From Kamptonema formosum PCC 10802 (GTDB lineage Bacteria; Cyanobacteriota; Cyanobacteriia; Cyanobacteriales; Oscillatoriaceae), in contig NZ_KB235948.1 of NCBI RefSeq assembly GCF_000332335.1, positions 6,360,317-6,399,666 of the forward strand: a stretch of 39,350 nt of DNA, in the 5' to 3' direction. Shown piece after piece: positions 30,816 through 39,315 of the stretch. Numbering within the stretch: the first letter of the stretch is position 1; each line of letters starts with the position of its first letter. The notes beneath the pieces are model-generated. The model saw only the letters and a list, made by a program, of their open reading frames with translations. It searched no databases and was not told the origin of the DNA. The position numbers were made by a program, and so were the translations under genes.

Positions 30816-32390
30816 ATGAGTCAAGAGCAGCATATACGTTACCCTTCACCCGGAGAGCCACTAGAGCTTGATAAACTCATCGATGGAAGCTTAGAGCTAC
30901 ACCCACTGGCAGAAGGAACCAACACTGCAATGAGCGGGCGGGCAGGGGAGCGGACAAAAGCAGCTACGGGGGAGCAAAAACTGACAGCAGTACCTGAAGT
31001 TAGCACAGAGGATCTTCGGGCAATCGATCGGGAATACCTCTGTTGGGGAGACACTGTTCACTATCAGGAGAAGCCCATCATCGTCAGCGGTTGCCAGGGA
31101 GGGTTGGTTTTCGACAGCGATGGCAACACATACATCGATATGGGAATGTGGCACTCAAGCTGCAATTTCGGGTATCGAAATCCAGAAATAGAATCGGAAG
31201 TGTGCAGACAGCTAGGCACGCTGCCCCAAGCCTGCGGAGACTTCCTGCACCGGGAAAAATTGCTGGTAGCCAAAGAAGTAGTCGATGCCATTTATGAAAG
31301 GACGGGCGTAAAAGGTCGGGTATCCTTTAATGTCGGCGGCTCTCTCGTAGTGGAAGACGCGCTGAAAATCATCCGGAAAAACACGGGAAAAAATAAGGTT
31401 GCCGTGATGATGGGCGCTTACCACGGTCGCTCCCTCAGCACGCTGTGCCTTTCCAGCAGCCACCGCTACCGGCAGTATTTTAATGAATTTCCAGAGCGGG
31501 CGATTATGTTCCCGTTTGCTAACTGCGCTCAGTGTTTCTACGAAAAAGAAAGAGACACCTGCGATTTATACTGCGCCCGCATGATCCGCAAGGCTTTTTC
31601 TAATGAATATTACGGAATAGCGAGCGCCACCAGTTCGGAGATTGGGGCCATTGTGGTAGAGCCTTGCCAGGGGCGGGGCTACACAATCCCGCCGAAAGAT
31701 TTTTATCGCAATTTCACCGGCGAAATGCAAGAGCGCGGGATTCTTATCCTGGACGACGAAATCCAAGTTGGCATGTACCGCACCGGCAAATTGTTTGCCT
31801 TCGAGCACTTTGGATTTGTGCCAGACATTATTACTCTGAGCAAGTCGTTCACGAATGGATTGAGTCCAGTCAGCTTAGTGTGGGCTAGAGCAGATTTGGT
31901 AGATCCAGAAGTCTTCACTCCGGGACACGCGCACAGCAACTTTGCCAATCACCCACTGGGCACTGCAGCCGCACTGGCATCCTGGCGCTACATGATGGCC
32001 CAGGACTACGAAACTTCAGTGCCAGCGAAGGGTTCCTACTTTCTTGCCAACCTGCGCGAACTGCAAGTGCGCCATCCATTTGTTGGGAGCGTGGATGGGT
32101 TGGGACTGCTTTTGAACATGGTTTTTGCCGATGAAAAGGGTGTCCCCTATCGCAATTCCGCCCAACTGGCAGCGGAGATCGCCCAAGAGAGCGATTTTAC
32201 CTACAAGGGAAAGAGTTGGCGGATGATTCTCCAAATCGGCGGATACGACCTCAACGTCCTGAAGTTTGCGCCCTACCTCGACATCAGCTACGAAGAAATT
32301 GACTGTGCCATTGCCGTTCTCGATCAAATTCTGGAGAAACTCGGTCTGATGCTTTCTTGCCAATCCGTCGCTTCAGGAGGTGTCCGTTGA
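30816..32390 (+). CDS. Class-III PLP aminotransferase
   Basis: A 524-residue pyridoxal-phosphate enzyme of the ornithine/GABA aminotransferase group, which moves an amino group to or from an aldehyde or ketone distant from the carboxylate; some relatives act on sugar aldehydes in aminoglycoside pathways. The first 65 residues are a low-complexity extension. Then come MMGAYHGRS (cofactor pocket), VVEPCQGRGY, LILDDEIQVGMYRTG (PLP-pyridine Asp) and the Schiff-base Lys in TLSKSFTNG. A Cys insert, C-x2-C-x9-C-x3-C (CAQCFYEKERDTCDLYC), suggests a zinc or iron-sulfur site, as seen in some class-III relatives. It is first in a five-gene operon; its TGA overlaps the next start. Substrate unknown. Confidence 0.88.
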   Translation: MSQEQHIRYPSPGEPLELDKLIDGSLELHPLAEGTNTAMSGRAGERTKAATGEQKLTAVPEVSTEDLRAIDREYLCWGDTVHYQEKPIIVSGCQGGLVFDSDGNTYIDMGMWHSSCNFGYRNPEIESEVCRQLGTLPQACGDFLHREKLLVAKEVVDAIYERTGVKGRVSFNVGGSLVVEDALKIIRKNTGKNKVAVMMGAYHGRSLSTLCLSSSHRYRQYFNEFPERAIMFPFANCAQCFYEKERDTCDLYCARMIRKAFSNEYYGIASATSSEIGAIVVEPCQGRGYTIPPKDFYRNFTGEMQERGILILDDEIQVGMYRTGKLFAFEHFGFVPDIITLSKSFTNGLSPVSLVWARADLVDPEVFTPGHAHSNFANHPLGTAAALASWRYMMAQDYETSVPAKGSYFLANLRELQVRHPFVGSVDGLGLLLNMVFADEKGVPYRNSAQLAAEIAQESDFTYKGKSWRMILQIGGYDLNVLKFAPYLDISYEEIDCAIAVLDQILEKLGLMLSCQSVASGGVR

Positions 32391-33364
32391 AAGCCGCAGT
32401 TCTGTACGCAGCCAATCAGGTAGAAATCCGCGATGTTCCCGCACCAGGGAATGTTCGAGACGGAGAAGTCATTGCCGATGTAGAATTTGTCGGAATCTGC
32501 AAAACAGACCAGCAGCTTACAGCGGCGGGGTTGGACTCAGAGCGCATCCTGGGTCATGAGGTGGTCTGCAAACTGCCCGACGAAAAAGGTTATTTCGCGC
32601 TCAATAACGAGATTTCCTGCGGTCGGTGCACCTATTGCCTGGAGGGACTCACCAGTCACTGCCTCGATTTGCAGGAGCTCGGCGTCAACAGCGACGGTGG
32701 CTACGCCCAAAAAATTCGCGCCCCCAAGAAGTCCTTGCACCCCTTTGATTTCCAAAATCCTGCTTTGGGGGTGCTGATCGAGCCTTTAAGCTGTGCGTTT
32801 CGGGGAGTCGGGCGCATTGAGGCTGCTATCAATTTACTGCCGGTATCGCGACCGGCAACTCTGATAATTGGCGGCGGACTTTCGGGGGCGCTCATTGCAT
32901 ACCTGCTGACTCATTCTCCCAGCTTTGAAGGGAAAATTTCCCTGTACGATATCTCGGAAGCACCGCTTCTTTGGGCGGAGAATTTGAAGCTCGATCGGGT
33001 TGAAGTGCCAGAGCCAGACAAGGCGCACTTGGTCGTCGAGTGTTCCGGTTCGCCAGACGGTCTGGCCACGGCGCTGGGTGCGGTGCGCAAAGCAGGTGTG
33101 GTCTGCATTTATGGCGTTCCCAAACCAGGGATTCCTTTACCTGTTTCCCCACACGAACTCTTCATGCGGGAAATTACGGTGTTCACCTCTTTCGCCGGTG
33201 CCACAGACAAAACTGTGACGGCAGCCATTGAGTGCATCAAGCGCGACGAAGCATTCTTTGAAGGACTGCTGGGCCGGCTGATTCCGCTGGAGAAACTTCC
33301 GGAGGAATTGACTTCTTGGAGTCCACAACCCGGTACGCGCACCGTTGTTGACATGAACGCTTGA
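32387..33364 (+). CDS. Zinc-type MDR alcohol dehydrogenase (first of two)
   Basis: A 325-residue NAD(P)-dependent medium-chain dehydrogenase. The start is TTG at 32387: AGGAGG sits 6 bp before it (32375-32380), it overlaps the upstream TGA as TTGA, and it yields the family start MKAAVLYAANQVEIRD; an in-frame ATG at 32357 lies inside the previous gene. Catalytic zinc ligands Cys38 (GICKTD) and His57-Glu58 (LGHE) and the structural zinc Cys78, 81, 84 and 92 are all present. The Rossmann site is IIGGGLSGALIAYLL. Residues suit oxidation of a polyol or sugar alcohol, but substrate cannot be read from sequence. Coupled to the aminotransferase. Confidence 0.9.
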   Translation: MKAAVLYAANQVEIRDVPAPGNVRDGEVIADVEFVGICKTDQQLTAAGLDSERILGHEVVCKLPDEKGYFALNNEISCGRCTYCLEGLTSHCLDLQELGVNSDGGYAQKIRAPKKSLHPFDFQNPALGVLIEPLSCAFRGVGRIEAAINLLPVSRPATLIIGGGLSGALIAYLLTHSPSFEGKISLYDISEAPLLWAENLKLDRVEVPEPDKAHLVVECSGSPDGLATALGAVRKAGVVCIYGVPKPGIPLPVSPHELFMREITVFTSFAGATDKTVTAAIECIKRDEAFFEGLLGRLIPLEKLPEELTSWSPQPGTRTVVDMNA

Positions 33365-33373
33365 GGAGCTGTA

Positions 33374-34069
33374 ATGCTGGACAGGGCTGCAATTTTCGAT
33401 ATGGACGGCTTGCTGATCGACAGTGAGCCTTTGTGGTGCACAGCAGAAGTGGAAATCTTCAACGATTTGGGGGTTCCCCTGCAAGAGAGTATGTGCTCTC
33501 AAACAATGGGGCTGCGTACCGATGCGGTCGTCAGTTATTGGTACGCTCAATTCCCGTGGACTGGTTGCAGCCAGTCCGCCGCAGCCGAACGGATCGTCAG
33601 TCGGGTCAGCGAACTTGTGGCGACTGTGGGACAGCCTATGCCTGGTGCCGTTGAAGTGGTGCAACTGTGCCGGAGGATGGGCTTGCCTTTGGCTTTAGCC
33701 ACTTCATCCTCAATGCGTCTGGTTCACTCCGCACTCAACCGGCTCGGTTTGCAAGACGCCTTTGATGTTTTAAATTCTGCGGAAACAGAGGAATTTGGGA
33801 AACCGCACCCCGCCGTGTATCTGACGACCGCACGCCGCCTGGGGGTGCTTCCTGTGCAGTGTGTTGCCTTTGAAGACTCTGTTCGCGGCATGATGAGTGC
33901 TAAAGCAGCGGGTATGCGATGCATCGCTGTTCCAGCAGCTGAGGAACGAGATAACCCCAAATTTGCCGCAGCAGATGCGATCCTAGATTCACTCGAACGG
34001 ATCGATCGGGCGTGGTTCGAGAAATTCTTAACCGAATCTTCGCCCCGCTCAGTACAGACAAAGCTTTGA
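33374..34069 (+). CDS. HAD sugar-phosphate phosphatase, YniC/HxpB-like
   Basis: A 231-residue HAD subfamily IA hydrolase. Nucleophile and acid Asp9 and Asp11 lie in IFDMDGLLIDSEPLW; the Thr/Ser motif is ALATSSSMRL; the Lys is in FGKPHPAVY; and the metal Asp in VAFEDSVRGM. The cap sequence and spacing (TMGLRTDAVVSYWYAQFPW) closely resemble E. coli YniC/HxpB, a hexitol- and 2-deoxyglucose-6-phosphate phosphatase. GAGGAG at 33363-33368 precedes the ATG, 9 bp after the previous stop. It would dephosphorylate a sugar- or polyol-phosphate in the operon's pathway. Confidence 0.88.
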   Translation: MLDRAAIFDMDGLLIDSEPLWCTAEVEIFNDLGVPLQESMCSQTMGLRTDAVVSYWYAQFPWTGCSQSAAAERIVSRVSELVATVGQPMPGAVEVVQLCRRMGLPLALATSSSMRLVHSALNRLGLQDAFDVLNSAETEEFGKPHPAVYLTTARRLGVLPVQCVAFEDSVRGMMSAKAAGMRCIAVPAAEERDNPKFAAADAILDSLERIDRAWFEKFLTESSPRSVQTKL

Positions 34070-34159
34070 GTGAAAGCGGTTCGCACTGCCACCGTCCGGC
34101 AAACTGCGACCGCATTTTCCAGAGCGATCAGCCCGTTGAATTAGAGATTGGAATTAGTC

Positions 34160-35209
34160 ATGACAACCATGATGGCTGCGGTCTGGTACGGGCCAGGCCG
34201 TGAGAATTTTCGCTTAGAGTCCGTGAGCCGACCTGACCCCGGACCGGGCGAAGTCCTGATCAAAGTCCGCAAGTGTTTTTTTTCTGCTATGCACGTCCGC
34301 GCCATCCAGGTGGGTCACGTCAAGCACAAGCCTCCAGAAATTTTTGGCCGCATGCTGGCAGGAGATGTTGTTGCTGTGGGGACGGGTGTCTCCCGCATCC
34401 GAGAGGGAATGCGCGTCACCGTTAACCCAGAAAGACCTTGCGGGGAGTGTTTTTACTGTCAGGTGGGAGAGGCGGGACACTGTGTCAAACCGACAGTGTT
34501 ACGACCGGGTGGCATGGCGGAATTTGTCTGCGTTCCGGCTGCCCTTTCTGGTGGCATCTTTGAACTTCCCCCATCAGTTTCTTATGAGGATGGCGCGTAC
34601 ACGGAAACACTCGCCTGCATTCTGCAAGGGATGGCCTTGTCCAACATCGGTTTGTCCGATTGCGTCGCTATTATCGGTTCGGGAGGCGTGGGGCTGACGT
34701 TCGTTCAGCTAGCACGAATGCGAGGCGCTACTAGGATTGTCGTCGCTGGCAAGTATGACGATTCCCTGCAACAGGCGTCAGCCTTGGGCGCATCCCGCAC
34801 CGTCAATGTCACCCGCGAGTCTCTCGCGGATGTGGTGATGGCGCAGACGCAGGGTTACGGCGCTGATACGGTTATCGAAGCTGCGGGATCTGCTGAAACC
34901 TACGAACAGGCACTGACCCTTCTGCGCTGTGGTGGCACTGCAGTGTGTTTCGGTGGCACACCCCCTGGAACGAAATTTCAGGGAGATCCAAATTTGATTC
35001 ACTATCGGTCGCTCAAGATTTACGGCAGCTATCGATACATTCCCGATCATTTCCGAAGAGCGCTGGAACTGATCTGCACCAAACAAATCGATCTCCGGCC
35101 CATCATCACTCACTCCGTCCCGTTCTCGAAGCTGACATCCAATGCCGTCGATATCTATTGCCAGCCAAATTGCCGGGCACTGGTCATCGACATGGCGGAA
35201 GATGCCTGA
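34160..35209 (+). CDS. MDR dehydrogenase with altered catalytic zinc site (second of two)
   Basis: A 349-residue medium-chain dehydrogenase-like protein. The structural zinc loop is intact (C-x2-C-x2-C-x7-C: CGECFYCQVGEAGHC), as is the nucleotide site (IIGSGGVGLTFVQLA). The usual catalytic GHE, however, reads GRM (IFGRMLAGDVV), and the C-G-T/S-D motif reads CFFSAMH, so the standard zinc ligands His and Glu are missing. It may use another metal geometry, act without catalytic zinc, or have a different chemistry. ATG 34160 is chosen; ATG 34169 is possible. It lies 90 bp after the phosphatase gene. Confidence 0.85.
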   Translation: MTTMMAAVWYGPGRENFRLESVSRPDPGPGEVLIKVRKCFFSAMHVRAIQVGHVKHKPPEIFGRMLAGDVVAVGTGVSRIREGMRVTVNPERPCGECFYCQVGEAGHCVKPTVLRPGGMAEFVCVPAALSGGIFELPPSVSYEDGAYTETLACILQGMALSNIGLSDCVAIIGSGGVGLTFVQLARMRGATRIVVAGKYDDSLQQASALGASRTVNVTRESLADVVMAQTQGYGADTVIEAAGSAETYEQALTLLRCGGTAVCFGGTPPGTKFQGDPNLIHYRSLKIYGSYRYIPDHFRRALELICTKQIDLRPIITHSVPFSKLTSNAVDIYCQPNCRALVIDMAEDA

Positions 35210-35278
35210 CTGTCTTGCAGCGCTCACCCGCTCTAATCTGTGGTAGGATCGTAAGTTGTAAAGCAAATAGGAATTAGG

Positions 35279-36256
35279 ATGATTCTGGCAGGTGATATAG
35301 GGGCGACTAATTGCAGGCTGGCCGTGTTTGACAGCAACCTCTCAGCAGTCGCTCAGGGTTTTTACAAGTGCAAGGATTACAGCAGCTTTGAGGAGGTGGT
35401 CCGCCATTTTCTCCAAACCTGCGAGCATCCGATTGAAAGCGCTTGTTTTGGCGTCCCCGGGCCGGTGATAGAGGGCCGGTGCAAGCTGACGAATGTGCCT
35501 TGGGAGGTGAGCGCGGCAACTCTGGCTGAAGTGACGGGCAGTCCTGTGACTTTGCTAAACGATGTGGAAGCCAATGCCTACGGGTTGGAAACCTTGCGGG
35601 ATGACGAGTTAGTGACGCTAAATGCCGGCAGCAAATTGCCCGGGGGGAATCGGGTTGTCGTGGCAGTTGGTACTAGCGTGGGAGAAGCTGCCCTCATAGA
35701 TGTGGGAGGTCGAATCCATGCGCTCGCTTCAGAAGGCGGACACGCCGATTTCGGTCCATTCGATGAAGAGCAGTGGCAACTTCTCCGTTACACTCAGCGC
35801 CAATACCAGCGGGTTAGCTATGAAGTCCTTCTGGGCGGTCAAGGTTTGGTGCAAATCTACAATTTCCTTCGCGACAGCGGTTACGGTGTCACCCCCGAGT
35901 GGCTGGAGCAAGAGATGCAAAATGGAGAGCCGGCTGCTAGTATCAGCAACGCCGCTCTCAGCGGCCAATGCCAGCTCTGCGTGCGAGCACTGGATATGTT
36001 TGTATCTATCTTAGCCGCAGAGGCAGGCAATGCCGCCGTGAAGTTTTTGGCCACAGGGGGTGTCTACTTGGGTGGGGGCATTTCGCCCCGAATTCTGGAC
36101 AAGCTGCACCAACCGATTTTCCTGGAGAATTTTGTTAATAAAGACAAGATGCGCAACTTTTTGCAGTCTGTCCCTGTCTATGTGATTCTCAACGATGGGG
36201 CCGGTTTACAGGGTGCAGCTTGGTACGCTAAAAGAGCTATTTCTTCTGTGGTGTGA
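35279..36256 (+). CDS. glk: Glucokinase
   Basis: A 325-residue kinase of the Glk (bacterial glucokinase) family, phosphorylating glucose at C6 with ATP. The phosphate-1 loop is GDIGATNCRLAVFD, the catalytic Asp is in LLNDVEANAYGL, the phosphate-2 region is VVVAVGTSVGEAAL, and the glucose-binding block is EGGHADFGPFD; a C-terminal GGVYLGGGISPRIL follows. ATG 35279 has a weak AGGA nearby. It ends the five-gene run and overlaps the convergent transporter gene by 20 bp. Its presence suggests that the operon starts from, or recycles, free glucose. Confidence 0.92.
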   Translation: MILAGDIGATNCRLAVFDSNLSAVAQGFYKCKDYSSFEEVVRHFLQTCEHPIESACFGVPGPVIEGRCKLTNVPWEVSAATLAEVTGSPVTLLNDVEANAYGLETLRDDELVTLNAGSKLPGGNRVVVAVGTSVGEAALIDVGGRIHALASEGGHADFGPFDEEQWQLLRYTQRQYQRVSYEVLLGGQGLVQIYNFLRDSGYGVTPEWLEQEMQNGEPAASISNAALSGQCQLCVRALDMFVSILAAEAGNAAVKFLATGGVYLGGGISPRILDKLHQPIFLENFVNKDKMRNFLQSVPVYVILNDGAGLQGAAWYAKRAISSVV

Positions 36257-37280
36257 TCCCTAAATCTTCTCCATCTTCTGCAAGGACAGGTATTGGAGAA
36301 GATTTTGTCTCCCCTACATCTTCCTCTTCCTCTGACGCCTTATCAGAGCCTTTTCCAGTTTTCGCCAGATATATCCCCTCTAGAATTAGGGCCAAACTCA
36401 ACAAGTTGAAAAAACTTAAGGTTTCCGAAAATATCAGCCAGGCAAGAATAGCGACAATTACCGGATCGAGCAACAGGAATAAGGAAACAAACCCTGAAGA
36501 AAAGTGCTTGAGGCTGTAGACGACTAATCCGTGACCTAACGCTTCGCAGATAGCCGCTAGGCAAATCACTGCTACCCATCCTGACCAAGAAATCGGGAAA
36601 ATTTGATCTTCAAAAAGTAGCACTAGGGGGATCATCAACAAAGTCCCAATCAAGCACCGCCACACGAGTACAGTTGTTACTGAAAACTTTTGTCCAATCT
36701 GTTCTATGATTAAGAAGTTGGCGGCATAGAATAGACTTGATGTTAGGGCTACAGCGTCACCTGTTAAGCTATTCGTCGATTCTAATAGGTCTGACAGTCC
36801 TAAAGAACTCGCTCCTACTACGGCCAAGGCCATGCCAATCAGAAATCGGCGGTCAAAATTTTGATTGAATAGCAGCCACCCTCCCAGAGTGGTAAATATG
36901 GGGGTGAGACTTCCCAGAACATTAGCATTAGCGGCACTCGTTTGAGTTAGCGACCAAGTCCAACAAAATCGGCCCAGTAGATGAACTATACCTACGGCGA
37001 GTAAAAGCACTATATCTCTAATTTCGTAACCCTGCTGTGGCACAGGTTGGACTTCTGACACTTGAGTGCGTGCTTGCTTCAGTCCACTCCACGCCCCAAA
37101 GATAAGAGTGGCCAGCCACAGCCGATTGAATAATGTCGCATTGACGCTGATTTCTCTAACAGAAATCTTGATAAAAATTGCTGTTAGAGATAGAGCTACT
37201 AAGGCGATCGTTAAGAAGACTAGCGCCCTGGACTTTGAGATATTCTCTTCTGGGGCCCATGCCAGCCTGTTAAATGTCAT
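36237..37280 (-). CDS. EamA/DMT-family transporter
   Basis: A 347-residue inner-membrane protein with about ten hydrophobic helices in two EamA repeats, typical of drug/metabolite transporters. Visible blocks are FIKISVREISVNATLFNRL in helix 1-2, LGSLTPIFTTLGGWLLFNQ at the end of repeat one and LLLDPVIVAILAWLIFSE at the end of repeat two. The C-terminal tail is hydrophilic and acidic (EEEEDVGETKSS). The substrate is unknown; export of the adjacent operon's product is possible but the gene is convergent to it. ATG 37280 is the only good start. Confidence 0.88.
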   Translation of the reverse strand: MTFNRLAWAPEENISKSRALVFLTIALVALSLTAIFIKISVREISVNATLFNRLWLATLIFGAWSGLKQARTQVSEVQPVPQQGYEIRDIVLLLAVGIVHLLGRFCWTWSLTQTSAANANVLGSLTPIFTTLGGWLLFNQNFDRRFLIGMALAVVGASSLGLSDLLESTNSLTGDAVALTSSLFYAANFLIIEQIGQKFSVTTVLVWRCLIGTLLMIPLVLLFEDQIFPISWSGWVAVICLAAICEALGHGLVVYSLKHFSSGFVSLFLLLDPVIVAILAWLIFSETLSFFNLLSLALILEGIYLAKTGKGSDKASEEEEDVGETKSSPIPVLAEDGEDLGITPQKK

Positions 37281-37711
37281 AGATTTGCGCTACAGTGCTT
37301 GTACATAATAATCGTAGCGGATAGTGTGCGGTATGTCAAACCTGATGCCAGAATTTCGGTGTGAGATTGACGAACTAGAGACGGACAAGAGAGAAAATCA
37401 TCTGACTGGGCCTTCAAATTCAAAGTTTGGCCCAAAAAAACAATCGCAGACGGGGCTTGACGGCGACAAGTTTGCACTACCTTATGTACATTAGCTGTGT
37501 GTTTTTACCGCGTGCTTGAACGGCTTTATTCAGCGAAATATACCAGAAATTTACGACGCATACGGGGCAGATGCTGTCGAATAATTCGCCTTTTAGTACA
37601 GCAAAAGTTTTCTATCAGCTTTGTAAGAAAAGGGGGACAAGGAGACAGCGGAGAGAAAACTAATCGGCTATTTTTCGCAACTCACTCGACAGCTCACTCG
37701 ACAGCTCGCCT
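37281..37711. other. Intergenic region with inverted repeat and short tandem repeat
   Basis: CGCTAC (37288-37293) and GTAGCG (37314-37319) are inverted copies just upstream of the transporter start, a possible operator. CTCACTCGACAG is tandemly duplicated at 37681-37704 next to the nucleotidyltransferase stop. The frame at 37497-37715 lacks any recognisable family, and I do not call it a gene. Confidence 0.45.
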
Positions 37712-38599
37712 CTAGGCTAATTCACCTGAGGGAGTGAGCAGTCCTTCTGCTATTAAGAATTCATCCAGACGGTCAATCAGGGCATTCGCTCGGTCGAGCA
37801 AATCTGAATGGCCGGCATTTACCGAAGTGGCTTTTAGCAAACTCTCAAGCTGCTCTTCAAAATTGCAGGGAGATTTTTGACAGAGAGTTTTCACGAATTC
37901 TACCAAGCGTTTTTCTCCAGGATGGGGGACAGAGTTAACGGCAAAGATAATATCAAAATAACTCGCCAGTAACGCGGCTGTTCGATGATTAATGCTCGCC
38001 CAATCATGGCGCTCTAGTGCCAACTCTAACTGGTGCAGGTAGCAGGAGATATTTTTTCGTAAAATCGGATAATTTTTCGCGACTATCGCTTTTCTCAAGG
38101 GGTCTGGATAGGGTTGCCTAGCCCCTTGAAGCAGTCCCTCAAACCATCCCATTCTATCAAATAAGGGCAGGGAATGCAACACATTAAACCAAAAACACGT
38201 CGTATAACCCACTTTTGCCTGATGTTTGACTAAGACGCAATCAAGTTGCTCCTCAATCCAACTTGTACTCCGATACATGATATCAATACCCCGTCCAGAC
38301 TGGGTATGTATCCATTCATCGCCAGGCTCCCAAAATAGGTTGTTAATTTCAAAGCGCTCGGCAAAATCTCTGGCAATTTCGGCTCTTGTCTCTACCGGAA
38401 TTTCTTCGGCAATATAAACATAAAAATCTAAATCGGATAAATTGTCTGATACTAGGCTGCCTTGAGAGCCGGCCAAGACAACCGCTAAGACTTGGGGTAA
38501 GCTACTAAACCTGGCAGCTATGTTTTCAGCTAGACTGGTAATCTCACCATCCATATTACAGATATTTTGACTTGGATTAAGGGTTCCTTTCGCCATCAT
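37712..38599 (-). CDS. Nucleotidyltransferase-domain protein, possible DUF4037/aminoglycoside-type
   Basis: A 295-residue protein with an N-terminal polymerase-beta-like nucleotidyltransferase fold: VVLAGSQGS followed by LSDLDFYVYI supplies the G-S and D-x-D metal-binding residues (about 43-60). A third possible carboxylate lies in GRGIDIMYRS. The C-terminal half is helical (YLHQLELALERHDWASINHR), like the accessory domain of aminoglycoside nucleotidyltransferases and DUF4037 proteins. It could AMP-modify a small molecule or a protein. There is no partner HEPN antitoxin gene beside it. Start at ATG 38599, with a second ATG one codon later. Confidence 0.8.
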   Translation of the reverse strand: MMAKGTLNPSQNICNMDGEITSLAENIAARFSSLPQVLAVVLAGSQGSLVSDNLSDLDFYVYIAEEIPVETRAEIARDFAERFEINNLFWEPGDEWIHTQSGRGIDIMYRSTSWIEEQLDCVLVKHQAKVGYTTCFWFNVLHSLPLFDRMGWFEGLLQGARQPYPDPLRKAIVAKNYPILRKNISCYLHQLELALERHDWASINHRTAALLASYFDIIFAVNSVPHPGEKRLVEFVKTLCQKSPCNFEEQLESLLKATSVNAGHSDLLDRANALIDRLDEFLIAEGLLTPSGELA

Positions 38600-39080
38600 T
38601 TTTTGTTCCTGAATAACTCGGGATAATTTTAATCAAAACTGCCTTTTTGATCTCCATTTGTCCAAATCGACATTTGGAAAATACACACCTAATACACACC
38701 TAATTTACCGGCTACCTTTTGAACACACCAGCTGACTTTGGATGGAGCGGATTCCCTCCCCTACCTTTTGGGACGCTCTCAGGTGGATGGAAACAATCAT
38801 AACTTAAAGCATTTGCTCTAACAAGCGGAAGTTTACAAAACTTAATATTATCTGGCTTCACAATGCCAAGGTGAGGCAATCCAAACGGGAACCTCTAAGC
38901 TAGAGGTTGCTTACTGCGCTCAGATTCAAGGATCTGGCTCGTCTGCCGAAGTTGACCTGATATTTGGAAATGACCGCGGGTGAGTGAGAGGGCCACAGGA
39001 TGGCCCATGAGCAGCTCGGCGGGCCAGCGTTGGTGGGCGCGAGCGCGGGCAGAAGTCGTTGATTGTCTCTATAGCTCAAG
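38600..39080. other. Non-coding stretch with small repeats
   Basis: CCAAAT/ATTTGG form a small hairpin near 38663-38678, ATACACACCTA is tandemly repeated near 38682-38703, and AACCTCTA (38890-38897) pairs perfectly with TAGAGGTT (38901-38908). No ORF with recognisable content is seen. The short open frames around 38900-39139 contain no domain I know. Confidence 0.45.
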
Positions 39081-39206
39081 GTATCACCCCACCCACAAAC
39101 AGGGGATATGGTCACCATTGCCGAGTCGCCGGTGGCCATTATGCGAGGCCGGTTTATCGACCCGACAGCAGTCTAGCCCGGATTTGTGGCCAAACACCTG
39201 TGCTAA
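39081..39206 (+). pseudogene. Decayed fragment of the F420-ligase-like gene
   Basis: In one frame this segment reads V-S-P-H-P-Q-T-G-D-M, then VTIAESPVAIMRGRFIDPTA, V, stop, PGFVAKHLC, stop. It aligns without gaps to about 42 residues of the protein at 29201 (GDIVTIAESPVAIMQGR ... PGFVAKRLCYF; DNA 29843-29968). DNA identity is high (GTCACCATTGCCGAGTCGCC identical). Two stop codons and absence of flanking gene sequence show that it is a remnant, from duplication or from loss of a paralogue. Weak similarity may extend some 30 bp upstream. Confidence 0.9.
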
Positions 39207-39288
39207 GCTAACTGTAGTTGCTACCTACAAGTGCAAGCATCTAGATCCCCACAAGTGTTGAATCTTAACAATTCGACATAAAAAAAGC

Positions 39289-39315
39289 GCCCAAAACGTG
39301 CTATGATTTGGGCTA
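39289..39315 (+). terminator. Small hairpin near the window end
   Basis: GCCCAAA near 39289 can pair with TTTGGGC near 39308 across an 11-base loop. An A-run lies just upstream (the T tract on the minus strand), so it could terminate a minus-strand transcript. Weakly supported. Confidence 0.35.

Noticed and set aside
33137-33664. 175-residue minus-strand frame
   Set aside because: It is opposite the ends of the dehydrogenase and HAD phosphatase genes, which both show full family motifs.
37497-37715. 72-residue plus-strand frame, possible transposase remnant (LERLYSAKYTRNLRR)
   Set aside because: The basic residues recall a transposase, but no DDE or other motif is present and the frame ends in a short tandem repeat; not enough to support a gene.
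37712-38599. MNT/HEPN toxin-antitoxin pair
   Set aside because: The nucleotidyltransferase motif is present, but the protein is much longer than MNT antitoxins and no HEPN gene is adjacent.
38900-39139. 79-residue minus-strand frame near the window end
   Set aside because: Part of it is antisense to the decayed F420-ligase-like fragment, and the rest shows no recognisable domain.
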